DNA from: Vanilla planifolia
Lineage: Eukaryota > Streptophyta > Magnoliopsida > Asparagales > Orchidaceae
DNA: 64,000 bases
Direction: 5' to 3'
NCBI GenBank assembly: GCA_023846275.1
Contig: CM043877.1
Location: forward strand, 15,111,107 to 15,175,106
The notes under the pieces were generated by a model, which was given only the letters and a program-made list of their open reading frames with translations, had not been told where the DNA came from and did not search any database. Numbering within the stretch: position 1 is the first letter of the stretch; each line of letters starts with the position of its first letter. The position numbers and the translations under genes are program-made. This document shows positions 54,701 to 64,000 of the stretch, in pieces.

Positions 54701-57700
54701 TAATATTTGTGAAACTTTACATGAAGGATTTTCATCATGTCGTCCTTGATTATTTAATGGTAAAAAAAATTTTATTTAAAAAAATATCTTTAAAAATTTT
54801 ATTCAAAAGAATGATGATGATTTGTGGGATCCTTTTATTCATTTTTTTGTATTTTTCGATGATATAAGTAATAAATCAAGAATATTAATTCAATTAAATG
54901 CTAAATAAATGAATTACTTATTTTGTGTATTGTCTTAAGAAATTGGTGTAAGAATATATGACTACAACTTGTTTTGAGATAATATAAGGATTAGATAGGT
55001 CGTATGGTGAGAAATAATCTCAAGATATTAATGATGATAAGAAGAAGATGAATAATAAAAAGAAAGAAGAGAAGAAAAAGAAGAAACTCAATTTAGAGAT
55101 GAATCATGAAGGTAAACTTGTAGCAAGTACTAATTTTAGCAATAAGTCTACTATTGAATATTGTACTGAAATATCAAATTCTTTTAGTAAATTACTTGTT
55201 GAGCATAAAAAATTAATTAACATGTATGATTTTAAAACTCACAATTCACCCATCTCTTGTGGGATTCGAACACTAGTTTTCATTTCAAGTACAACACACA
55301 AATGACAACATAATCTACATAATCTTTGAAGGCAACTAGAAAGCCTTGCATTATTTCACTCTACACCAACTAGAGAAGACACGTCTATCAAGTAACCCTT
55401 ATTGCAAATCCTTATGATCCTATTCCCTTTAATTCTACAAATTTGTTCCCACTAGGGAATCTGTACAGCAAAGCCCTTGTCATGACTAAAGGCGAGGCAT
55501 AACCTGGTCAATATGAGAAGCTCAACCAATTTCACATTCTATCATGCTTTTGAAATGATGAACCTCAAGAGAAGCCTTCTCACTTCTTTTGCCAACACAT
55601 TGGTCTACAAAAATCTCTTAACCCAAGAGCACCATCACATTCTCATTAATGTTTGAAGGAGAAGGTAGATCCCAAATGCCTAAAACCAATTTCTTAGTCA
55701 TCCAAGAGAGCAACGCCTCTTACAACAACCTTAGACAAACAACACAACCAATTTAGAATAACGACATCAATGATACATATCTCAATCAAGTTCTTGATCC
55801 TTGGAAGCCTTTTGACCATTTATGGGATGTAATGCAATCTCGATACTACAACATGGTGACTCTTAACGAAAGCAAAAGGAGGAAGAAGTAGAGAAGGAAC
55901 ATAGGGAATAATTGAATTTAATAGCAAGGATGATCCCATAGAAGCCTCCATAATAGTGTTTATGGAACCCCAAGACCTAGTTAAGAATGCTATCATTTCT
56001 TTAGTACTTAATAAAACATGAAAGGGCTATCACCCTTGCTCTTTTGGCAAATTACATGGATGATCTTGAATAAAACCCAGTAAACATGTTTGGTATTAAA
56101 CGAGATGTGGCTGAGCACCACCTTAATGTGAAACACAGGTCAATCCTATTATAATAGAGAAATAGGTAGCTTAACATAGAAAAATCATACAAGTAGAGGC
56201 TAACGGACTTAAGGCATGGTTCATTCATTCTATTCAATACCTAGAATGATTGGCTAATGTAGTGTCAATCAAGAAGGCATTCGACAAAAGACTAGTATGT
56301 ATGGACTTCCCTATTTGAATGCAGCATGTCTTAAAAATTCTTACCTATTCTAAGGGATTGATGACCTAATGGATACTACCTCAAGCTTGAAGTACCTAAG
56401 CTTTGTCAATTCTTTCTCAAGGTATCAACAAATTCGAATGTTTGAGCCATATGAGAAGACACTTTCATTACAAACTTTAGCACCATTGGTTATTAGATCA
56501 AGCTCTCACGATTCAAGAAAACAAAGCCACGACAAAGGATGATAGATTGTGTATGTATTCTACAACCACATGAGTTGTAACTTTGAAGCATACATAAAGA
56601 ACATCTTTGTGAAAAGTAGATCCTTCCGTAATCACCTACATATTCTTTAGAAAGCTCTCTAGACCTTTTGTCACAATCAAAATCACCTCAACTTGCTCAA
56701 TTGCATGTTTGGAACAGCTTCAAGAAAGATTTTAGCTTCAAGATGTTGAAGGCATAAAAACAAAACCAAAAAAAAGTTTGATCCCTCCTTGAGATCCGTT
56801 CTCCAAAAACAAAGACAAATATCAAAACCTTGGGGTTGGATCATCTCAATTTCTCTCTAAATTGAGAGATCACACAATCCCCTTCTTCAAGGCCCTATGC
56901 AATCACATCATACAATTACATCATACTTCTTTAGATTTATTGAGAATGTACATTATACTTTGGTAAACTCTATGCTTGAGCTATTTTAGTATTATTGCAC
57001 TTCAACTACTTAGTTTGACTATATTTATCAAAAAAGATTATTAATCCTATAGATGTTTTTGACTATTCTTAATATGTTTTGGATCAAAAGATTAGTATGA
57101 TTATTTTGTACTATGAGTTGAGACTATTAAGACTTCAAATTTGTCGTCTTATGACGAATGAGTTTTGTACGCTTCTTTGAGGATTTCTTGGTTGGGAACT
57201 TTGTAACACACTTGACTTGTTTTCTTTTAAGTTCTAAGTAGAGATCTCGCCTTAAGCATCATACAACTTCTTACATCATTTAAAAATTCGACAATTAACA
57301 CAAGTACACACATTACAACTTCTAGGAAACATATCTTGAAAAGTCCTCCAATTTGATCCAACTCGAATCAACTAACCCCCACTACTAGGTTGTGACTTTG
57401 TTTTCCCTAGTCACATCACTATATTACCATGCCTTAAGGACATCCACTATTATGGTCATGAATAGTATGATTGGTATTCTTCAAGCTAATGCTTGCTAGA
57501 AAAGACATCTTCTACACATCCCAGATATGCAAGCAAGACATAAATGATCAATGATAGTAGCACTTGCATTATCATTCTCTAAATCAAGTCTTATGAATAT
57601 GAATCTCATCAAAACCTTAAAAGATTATATTAGAAAACAAGACCTTTAAGTAAGTTACTCAAAAATGCCTTGTACACATCAAGTTGGACACCTATTGCAA

Positions 57701-60700
57701 TAGATGATGTGATATCATCAGCATGGATATAACTCATGTTCTAATGGATACAATCAATCTATTTGACCTAGATTACACACTTTCACAAGTCAAATAAATA
57801 TCAATTAAAGCTTCCAATTATTAAAATAACTTTGAATACAGCCAGGTCTAGAGAGGCCACTGGTAACTTGTAAAATATACTTGCACCTAAAGAGAAGAAG
57901 ACCCTTCATATTCCCATTTTGCCTCTTATTTGAAAGTGAAACTTGAGAAGTAGTGCATTCTTTAGTAGCTACAAAGCCTGCCTAACATTTTTCTAATCCA
58001 TCCATCAAACTTGAGAACATTGAGCATTTTGGTGAATTTCAAGATTCTATGAACTCCCATCTCTTAAGAGTTGAACATGATTTAAACACAATGACTACTT
58101 TGTCCTTAACAAAATAGCATGACATAGAATGAATCATAGCATGTTGAACTTAGAAGACATTTTTGTTTGATTGAAAGAGGGAAGGAGGGGTTGTATTATA
58201 AAAGGTATGCCAACTTATATCATGCCTAAAATATGAACCGTAGGATGGTTGATAAATCAAGCATGCGTGGACAATCACTGTCATTAAAAAAATCAACATC
58301 TAATTATAGGATCTATTTACCCAATCTGGAGACATTTAGGTTATGATGGTTGGCTAGATGGTTAATTTTAGAACTGATTACACAATGATTAAAAAATATT
58401 CCACACGTGAAGGGAGCTGGAGGAAGATTACTATCACGATCAATAATGATCTTTCTGAATACCTGATGATGCTTTTCATCCTCTCCAATGTCCGGACACT
58501 CTTTAAGAGGGTGATGACTCATGTGCTCTCCCTTTAAATGGGTCTTTTTGCTTGTGTTGATTACCTTTTGATAAACAATAAGGCTAATGAGAGCATTTTC
58601 CTCAACTTGGCCAAGATTTCAATATTCTATGCCAAAAAATCCTATGCACTAATTTGAAGAATTATCTTATTTAAATATTGTCATCACTTTAGAATTCATA
58701 CCAATCGGTGAGGGATATTTGTAACCCAAGTAAAATTAAGTCCATTTGAGATTGACATATATCAAACACTACATATAAGGTGCACAAAAGTAGTCAACAT
58801 ACTAGAAGATTAATTGCAGAGACACTTTATTTTGGCACACATCACTAGCTATATCAAGAAAGAGTCCAACTGGACTACTTCAGCACATCTTGCATCCGAG
58901 GATTTGACTTCAATGAGATAATTGAAGCTGCTTTGGAATCCCTTATCATAGCCAATGGCCTCCTTAATGATTTAAGCCATTTGCCATCATATTGTAATAC
59001 TTCAATCTCAAAACTCGTGCAAAATCAAAAAACTATACCCATATTTGTGATAGAATCACATTAATTATGATAAACAAACTATATCAATCCAACGCAAGAA
59101 GTTACAAAGTACAAAAAATTGATATGCAGAGTATATTTATATTCAGATTATACAACAATGCAGCACAATGAAATCATATAGATAAGTGGACACATTAAAC
59201 CAAATCCAATAATTATGCAAAATCATTATCATTAGCATTCAACTAAACCAACTACTTGCAATACACTTTACAATAACTACTGTTCATTTATTTTTGTTGA
59301 GGAAAACACAATTATTAATCCCCATTTGCATAATCTTGTGCCAAATAACATTAATTTTAGTACATCTTTTTCCTTCTTAACCTTTCATATCAATACTAAA
59401 TAACAAACTTATAGCTGGCCCATTTAACCTCCTTACAATCCTAATCCGAAGGCATGCCACTCCTGTCTTTCTAGAATCAATATTTATCACTCTGTTTTCA
59501 GTCCTTCCTGATTACCCTAGTTCATACATAGCATAAATAATTTAGTGGCAAGTAACAGGTATAGAACAATTATTTTAGAAAAGGACACAAATGGTAGAAT
59601 TGACAAAGTAGAATGAAAAGTAACCTTGTTTATGACAAATAATCCTAGCTCTGAAAACCGATTGCTCCGTGCCAATAACTGGATCATCATAACATGTAGA
59701 TTAGGCTGAACCTTAAGTTTTTCCTTGCAAGCACTGCAATCATAGAGGATATTCAAATCAAGCTTAAACTGTATTTGCATTGTAGAAGGTAACGATCCTA
59801 AAGCATTAACAGACATTTAAAATGATGCAACTACTTCCTAGACTATTATTTATAGTGTCAACCACATTTACACATAATCTGGTAACACACCTTCGTAAAT
59901 ATTCAACAAGAATAGAAACCAAGTAGGATGGATCTCCTCCCATTTCATCTTCGATAATGGCAAACACAAAGTGGTACATTTCATCTGGCGAAATCGCAGA
60001 AGTGGAAAACTGTGAACCCAGGTAATTAGAAATGCAAGGTTCGACAGCACGGTAAAGCCCCTCGGTCTGCAATGCTGGTTCCTCCCTTTTTACGTCAGAT
60101 GTTTCAGCACCTCTTTCTCCTTCTATGGACCGTCTAGCTTCTGTAACACTGTTATCATACTTCTCAGGTACACTAGTCCTTGTTTCTAAGTTGGTATCGC
60201 TATCAGAACCAGAAAAAGAAAGAGCTTGGGCACCGGCTATAACAGATGTTGTAGCATCATTGGAAAGTTCATTCTCTACCATCATTCTCTGTTGGGCGTT
60301 GGTCTCTGCCCTGTTTAAGAATTCCTGTTTAAGCAAATCTCCACTATTCATCATCCCACTCATGGAGTCTGTACATAACCTGCTGGGAGTTTCCATGGGC
60401 TGGACAGATGAACTTTGGTCTGTTTCAGAAGCCCTTCTATCTGCTCCACCTTGAGAAACAGCTCCAAATTTTACAAAATGAGAAAAAGACGCCACAAGCA
60501 CATCCATTGCCATTGATACAGCTGAAACTGGCCTCCTTTCAAGAATGATTGATCGCATTATTTCTAAGCATAATAGTTTGCTCTGAAAGAATGAGAAAAC
60601 ACTATTAAACCTACATAATGATTAAGTGGGCATTACATTTTATATGTATAACTGGAAAAAAAAAAAAAAAAAAGTACATACTTTTGTAGGATCAGACTTC

Positions 60701-62105
60701 CGACACTGCAAGAACTCTAGAAGTGACGTTATATCTGAACTACTGGCAGCTATTCCCTACAAAGAAACCATATGCTTAGAACTGTACAATCCTGTTCAAG
60801 GAATAAACTTGCAAAAGGAAAAAAAAATATTGATGTTAACTTACATCTAAATCCAAGTTAATCTTCCATAATAGCCCATGATCAACATCAAAAATAAGAT
60901 CAGGAACAAGAAAAGTCCATTTATCTCCATAGATTGTTGCACTATATGAACTTGTCAGGTTATCCTCCAGCTGAACCCCCTGCCTGAGGTTACCAGATGA
61001 CCCTCTCAGACGAAGGGGCAATGGAGCTGATACTGGAGCTAAAGAATCATGAAATAAGTCATAGATTATAACAACTTTTGCATCAATTTGATGGACAAGA
61101 AGTACATTATCAACTACACTGACTGCAACTCTGCTTGAATAAGTTGGCAATGAACCCTGAAAACCCATAAATTTAAATCAGGAATCATATAAATATTTAA
61201 GCATTTCTGAAATCAAACCAGGTAATTACACATTCTATGTAAAATTATACAAGTAGACCGCTCTGTCTTGCTCACCGCTGCAAAAATGTTGGGAAATCTT
61301 GTAAAAATATTTGAAATAACAACATAACAATTGAATGATGTAAAGCACAGTGGTGAAACCACAGATATTTTTTTTGGAGGAAACTACAGATTACAGAGCC
61401 AAATGCTTCACATCCAGTTCTTGATGTTCATGGTGTAGTCTGCATGCTAAAGAAGAAGTATTGGAGAATCTGACAAAAATTAGAAATTACTGCATATTTG
61501 AATTATCTAATTGCAAAAATAAACCAAGTAACTAACCCTTATGATTAAGACATAATATAAGTTGAAGCATATCTCATGCATGGAACTTCAATACACAGAT
61601 ATGAGAATTTAACAGAACAACACCTAGACTATGTTTGGATTGCCATCACAAAACTCCTATTATGTAAATGAGAATAATGATACAGCAAGATGCTACTATA
61701 CTTATTGTAAACTATAGGAGATAGCATTCATAAATCAGTATTGTGAACCAAACCACAGCACAATCACACACTTAGCTAGAAAAGCTAACGACATAGATGC
61801 AGATTATAAAGTGAGAGTTAAGTGGTACCTGATGCACAACAGCATCACGGTAAAATCTGTACATGTTCAACACCATCCCAGCCTTATCATGTTGCAAACT
61901 ATAAATCCTCCCATAGCTGCAAACATACATGAAGAAACACATTAAGAAAACATATTTTACAAGAAACACAAATGCTAAGAACGTCTAAACCATACATGGT
62001 AACAATATGAACATCTTCAACAGCAAGAACACGTTTCTGGTTTGCCTCAGTTTTGACCATACTCATTTCAAACTTTGGTAAACGAACAATACCACCAGAA
62101 GAAAA
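36744..62105 (-). CDS. RMC1: RMC1 homologue, regulator of the MON1-CCZ1 complex (Mic1 domain); C-terminal 575 aa, 5' end outside window
   Basis: Eight minus-strand exons with GT-AG borders and agreeing phases: 62105-61996, 61916-61829, 61156-60845, 60756-60682, 60582-59891, 59733-59625, 38182-38003 and 36905-36744. The first three encode the end of the N-terminal beta-propeller-like domain (FSSGGIVRLPKFEMSM, VAVSVVDNVLLVHQIDAKVV, WTFLVPDLIFDV). The large fifth exon begins SKLLCLEIMRSIILERRPV, then has a long Ser/Glu-rich linker. The last exons form the Mic1 helical domain (KVQPNLHVMMIQLLARSNRF, LGLDMLRHLSLHHDYVDLLL, VRPSLFLEAALSTDDSQQLA). RMC1/C18orf8 proteins bind MON1-CCZ1, the Rab7 exchange factor on late endosomes and the vacuole, and support vacuolar traffic and autophagy. 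The upstream exon(s) should end in phase 0 beyond 62,106. The 21.4-kb intron before the last two exons is exceptional. Nothing looks broken. Confidence 0.9.
38572..38599. repeat. (ACAAG)n pentanucleotide microsatellite
   Basis: About five to six AAGAC/ACAAG units in a row within the large RMC1 intron. Confidence 0.85.
38659..38992 (-). other. Protein-like open frame inside the giant RMC1 intron
   Basis: A minus-strand frame stays open for about 110 codons with balanced amino-acid composition, unlike the surrounding intron. It includes AGHSASNLLLRGLPHGC, TLKQTWTGAWHFNLEEKELF and CILNTLNTVEQLNTLQANLF, and ends FLSHKGA before a stop. It has no in-frame ATG near its start. I do not recognise the family. 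It could be a captured or retrocopied gene fragment, an exon of an unannotated gene nested in the intron, or chance. It lies on the same strand as RMC1, but the flanking RMC1 exons join in phase without it. Confidence 0.25.
39400..40560. mobile_element. LTR-like sequence (retrotransposon fossil) beside the array
   Basis: The block has repeated GTCTGATAG/ATCAGATGA words, then a TATAAATAG element near 39,963-39,971. It continues into a TTGTGTAGAGAATGTGGGGC and GTAGTTGTAAC-type region resembling Copia-type LTR U3-R-U5 organisation. No coding domains or primer site were identified. It is most likely a solo or fragmentary LTR, old and boundary-poor. It ends within about 300 bases of the start of the satellite array. 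Confidence 0.35.
40817..51068. repeat. 466-bp tandem satellite array, 22 units, inside an RMC1 intron
   Basis: A 466-base unit beginning CTCTCAATGGTGGTGAAGTG repeats head to tail exactly 22 times (10,252 bases), with only a few single-base differences per unit. The junctions are sharp: unique sequence stops at 40,816 and resumes at 51,069. Every unit contains a 70-71-codon plus-strand frame starting MLDNGSGSLILSIS (units 6, 11, 14 and 17 carry a stop in it). On the opposite strand, which is the RMC1 sense strand, there is an exon-like stretch ending in an AAA|GTAAGT donor. Marker variants show higher-order duplications: unit 4 matches 9; 5 matches 10 and 13; 6 matches 11 and 14; 18 matches 21. 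The array makes up 48% of the 21.4-kb intron. The frames have no recognised homology and are probably not genes. Confidence 0.98.
51069..51430. other. GC-richer flank with two 37-base tandem repeats
   Basis: Directly after the array the composition jumps to GC-rich. A 37-base unit starting GGGTCGATC and containing GGTCAACAAGTTCGAAGG occurs twice in tandem at 51,324-51,360 and 51,361-51,397. Partial GGGTCAG-type copies lie upstream. A 116-codon plus-strand frame covers the region, but its composition follows the repeats and no domain is recognised. It is probably part of a mobile element or a minisatellite. Confidence 0.5.
51431..54430. other. Intronic repeat-derived sequence, unclassified
   Basis: This part of the RMC1 intron mixes AT-rich DNA with blocks of moderate GC. 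Examples are 53.0-53.6 kb, full of CGGACG/GATCTAAC words and an AATGTGGGACTACAT phrase of the sort seen in plant LTRs and promoters, and 54.0-54.2 kb, where degenerate 30-base GAGTTCGA-type motifs recur. No frame with a recognised domain is present. The likely source is old retrotransposon sequence. Confidence 0.35.
54430..55310 (+). mobile_element. LTR-end-like direct repeats (Copia-type fossil pieces)
   Basis: Two related segments about 795 bases apart (about 54,436-54,505 and 55,231-55,300) share ATTCACCCA-CTCTTGT-GGATT and TAGTTTTCA words, typical of the 3' ends of plant Copia LTRs. The first is followed by a TAGTATCAAAGAGGG-like stretch resembling a primer-binding site for initiator Met-tRNA. 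Lys-rich gag-like sequence lies between. The element is broken, very incomplete and old. Confidence 0.4.
55320..56900 (+). mobile_element. Ty3/Gypsy LTR-retrotransposon fossil (pol remnant)
   Basis: Plus-strand conceptual reading between about 56.35 and 56.76 kb resembles the Gypsy reverse transcriptase core, from the SFxxxFSxYxQI-type segment to the region after the catalytic motif. The preceding kilobase may be the gag-protease part. It is heavily broken with many interruptions and appears ancient. It sits in the RMC1 giant intron, antisense to the host gene. LTRs were not delimited. Confidence 0.5.
56901..59510. other. Intronic sequence of RMC1, nothing confidently recognised
   Basis: Moderately AT-rich sequence before the exon at 59,625-59,733. 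A minus-strand frame at 58.31-58.52 kb has a hydrophilic, protein-like composition but no recognised motif. Parts may be the 3' portion of the Gypsy fossil upstream. Confidence 0.4.
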
Positions 62106-64000
62106 CTGTAAACAAAACATACAAATTTTAAGTTGTATGTCTTGGAAGTCTAACTGTGAGAATCAAAAAATAAAGTTGGAAGCACCAAATTCTCTCGCCA
62201 CATTATATAGACCAAAGATTGTTAGAAAACAAGCATCTAACAACACTAAAGGATTCCTTAGTTGAAGTTTGTCCACAAGCACAAACTACAAATGAGGCAT
62301 GATAAACATAAAATTAAATCAAGTCTACATTCAATAAATTGCAAACTCATGAATAAAGGCTCATGTATGCATAATATGCACAAGGGAGAATGCTAGGAAA
62401 AACAATTAGAAGATGGTATCTAAATGAAAGGAAAATGAGAAATAAAAGAAATCATCAAGCATGTTATTAATTGTTAAAGTAAAAGATCACCCAATGAACC
62501 TACTAGAAGCCTCAAACAGAACCGTTATGTTAGGAAACACTGAGCTAAAGCTAAAACCTAAAACCTCAATAGCATCCAAAAAATAATTCTTAAAAATGCT
62601 CACATATAATTAATTAAATTCTTCCTCTCCATGAATGCCAAAGTAAAATAATTTAACTATATTTAAGGAGCCTAAGATTAAAACATTTAGATGCAATCTG
62701 AGGATCAAATCACTAATTTAACAAAACGTTTATGGTTATAGATCTTCTTACTTTGGAGTTCTCGTCTCTTTTCTCTAGTTAAAAATGTTCAACTTCAAGA
62801 TTAAGTTAACCATAATATTCATGTTTTGCTATGATATAATAATAGTTCATAAAAATAAAAGCTTAAAACGAAGCTACAGTAATGGAAAATGATCTTAGAC
62901 ACTAAAAGATGAAGCCCTAATAAATCAAACAATGAAAATATGTAATTCAAGTTTAGCACTATGGAGATGACGATTGATCACCACAAAGTATTGAAAAGCA
63001 TGGTTTAATCATATAGGGTCTCTACTATACAATGAAAAAGAAATTAAGGGAATATCACTAATGAGATTAAACCAATTTAAATAGAATAGAGGTGCATTAT
63101 TGGCATGTTGTGTGATCCACACATTTCACTCAATGTAGGAAGGTTTAAACTTCAATGAGATTATAAAATAAGTGATACAAAAATAATGATGCTTAGATGA
63201 ATGAATATCTACACAAAAAAACATGTGATTAAAAATTAGTACACAATAGAGAAGGTTGATATAAAATCAATTAAGAGTATGGTTGAATAAGGAGCTAACA
63301 TTTGGAAGAAGAGATTGATTTGATAGTGAAAACTACCTTTCCATCTAGGTCAAAAAACATTTGGGAATAATTTTGCTTTCTTTTGACTTAGCTATTTGTT
63401 CATACTTATTTATATCAATGGAATCTATATTTTCATGACCTTCCGTTGTTTCCTCCAACCCAAAAGAAATCAATGCTCGAAGTATTTGATTTATCATGAA
63501 AAGCTCTTTTATTTTATCTAGCTAGCAAACCTTCCAAACTTATAACAATAAGCATTGATTATTTGCTAACAAGATCAAACTTAGATTGTATTCCCACTAA
63601 AGGGAATTATGCCAAAAATTAGAGATCTTAGGCTCTTTGATGGAAAAAAAATTATGTATCATTTAGCACCCCTTTCAAACTAATTTGTTTTAGATTCTAA
63701 ACAAGAAGGTTCAAGGAAAACCTCTAAAATTACTCCAATATTGGAATAAACTCTTTTACAATCTTGTCAACCCATCATTTTGTCTCAATAGAGTCTTTCA
63801 CTTAAAGATTTCAATCACTTTTCCCATTCTTTGGAAAAAGTGGGACCCTAATGGACCTAAAGTTCAATTACTAATAGAAAAACTAAACAAATTTTGTAAC
63901 ATAAAAAGAAGTGTGCTCAAAGAGATTAATAACTAATGAGAAACATTATACATAAAATGGAGAAGGAAACTATGCTAATTGTCAAAGAAAATCACATTGC
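62106..64000. other. RMC1 upstream intron sequence, no exon found
   Basis: The exon starting at 62,105 opens after a TTTGTTTACAG acceptor in phase 0, so an upstream exon ending in phase 0 is required. I searched the minus strand of this stretch for a propeller-like coding segment ending at a GT donor and found none. The intron therefore probably continues past the window edge. The sequence is AT-rich with no recognised repeat. Confidence 0.5.

Noticed and set aside
55255-55280. tRNA T-arm-like GGATTCGAAC
   Set aside because: No acceptor, D or anticodon stems surround it. The phrase belongs to the Copia-type LTR-end sequence.
60125-60454. Plus-strand 109-codon frame
   Set aside because: It is the antisense shadow of the large RMC1 exon, whose frame continues through both neighbours in phase.
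61985-61995. Donor at TATG|GTTTAG for the RMC1 exon starting at 62,105
   Set aside because: It gives phase 1, which does not fit the next acceptor. The AT|GTATGG donor at 61,995 restores VTIYGRIYSL.

Overview
This is a flowering-plant nuclear sequence. It is strongly AT-rich, its genes are split by long GT-AG introns, it carries retrotransposon fossils, and one transcription-factor mRNA has a miR169-type site. The first RKD exon is GC-rich and contrasts sharply with its AT-rich surroundings. That 5' GC gradient is commoner in monocots, so a non-grass monocot is a reasonable but unproven guess.

Layout. 1-8 kb is AT-rich intergenic DNA. It holds a small GC-richer island with ACGT boxes (2.93-3.24 kb), a short signal-peptide-like ORF (5.6-5.7 kb) and a decayed LINE RNase H domain (7.15-7.98 kb). 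8.3-13.0 kb (minus) is a complete six-exon RKD-type RWP-RK transcription factor of 343 residues. 15.9-16.95 kb (minus) is a GC-richer transcribed-looking island in which two phase-compatible exons give a candidate 40-residue micropeptide. 17-25.9 kb is AT-rich DNA with a Ty3/Gypsy fossil (19.4-21.1 kb) and a 151-base TA microsatellite. 26.0-36.5 kb (plus) is a complete NF-YA gene: a likely 5' UTR exon, five coding exons (304 residues) and a miR169-type site in the 3' UTR. From 36.74 kb to beyond the right edge (minus) lies RMC1, the Mic1-domain subunit of the MON1-CCZ1 Rab7-activator system. Eight exons are visible (575 residues) and the first exon(s) fall outside the window. NF-YA and RMC1 are tail to tail, with 461 bases between their stop codons.

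The most unusual structure is the 21,442-base RMC1 intron (38,183-59,624). It contains a tandem array of exactly 22 nearly identical 466-base units (40,817-51,068), with internal 3- and 5-unit higher-order duplication and an exon-like segment with a strong splice donor on the host sense strand of every unit. LTR-element fossils flank the array in the same intron.

The three confident genes are unrelated in pathway: germline/embryo transcription control (RKD), CCAAT-box transcription (NF-YA) and endosome-vacuole trafficking (RMC1). No operon-like logic applies. Exon joins were derived by eye from splice motifs, reading-phase agreement and remembered family patterns. No alignment or transcript data were available.
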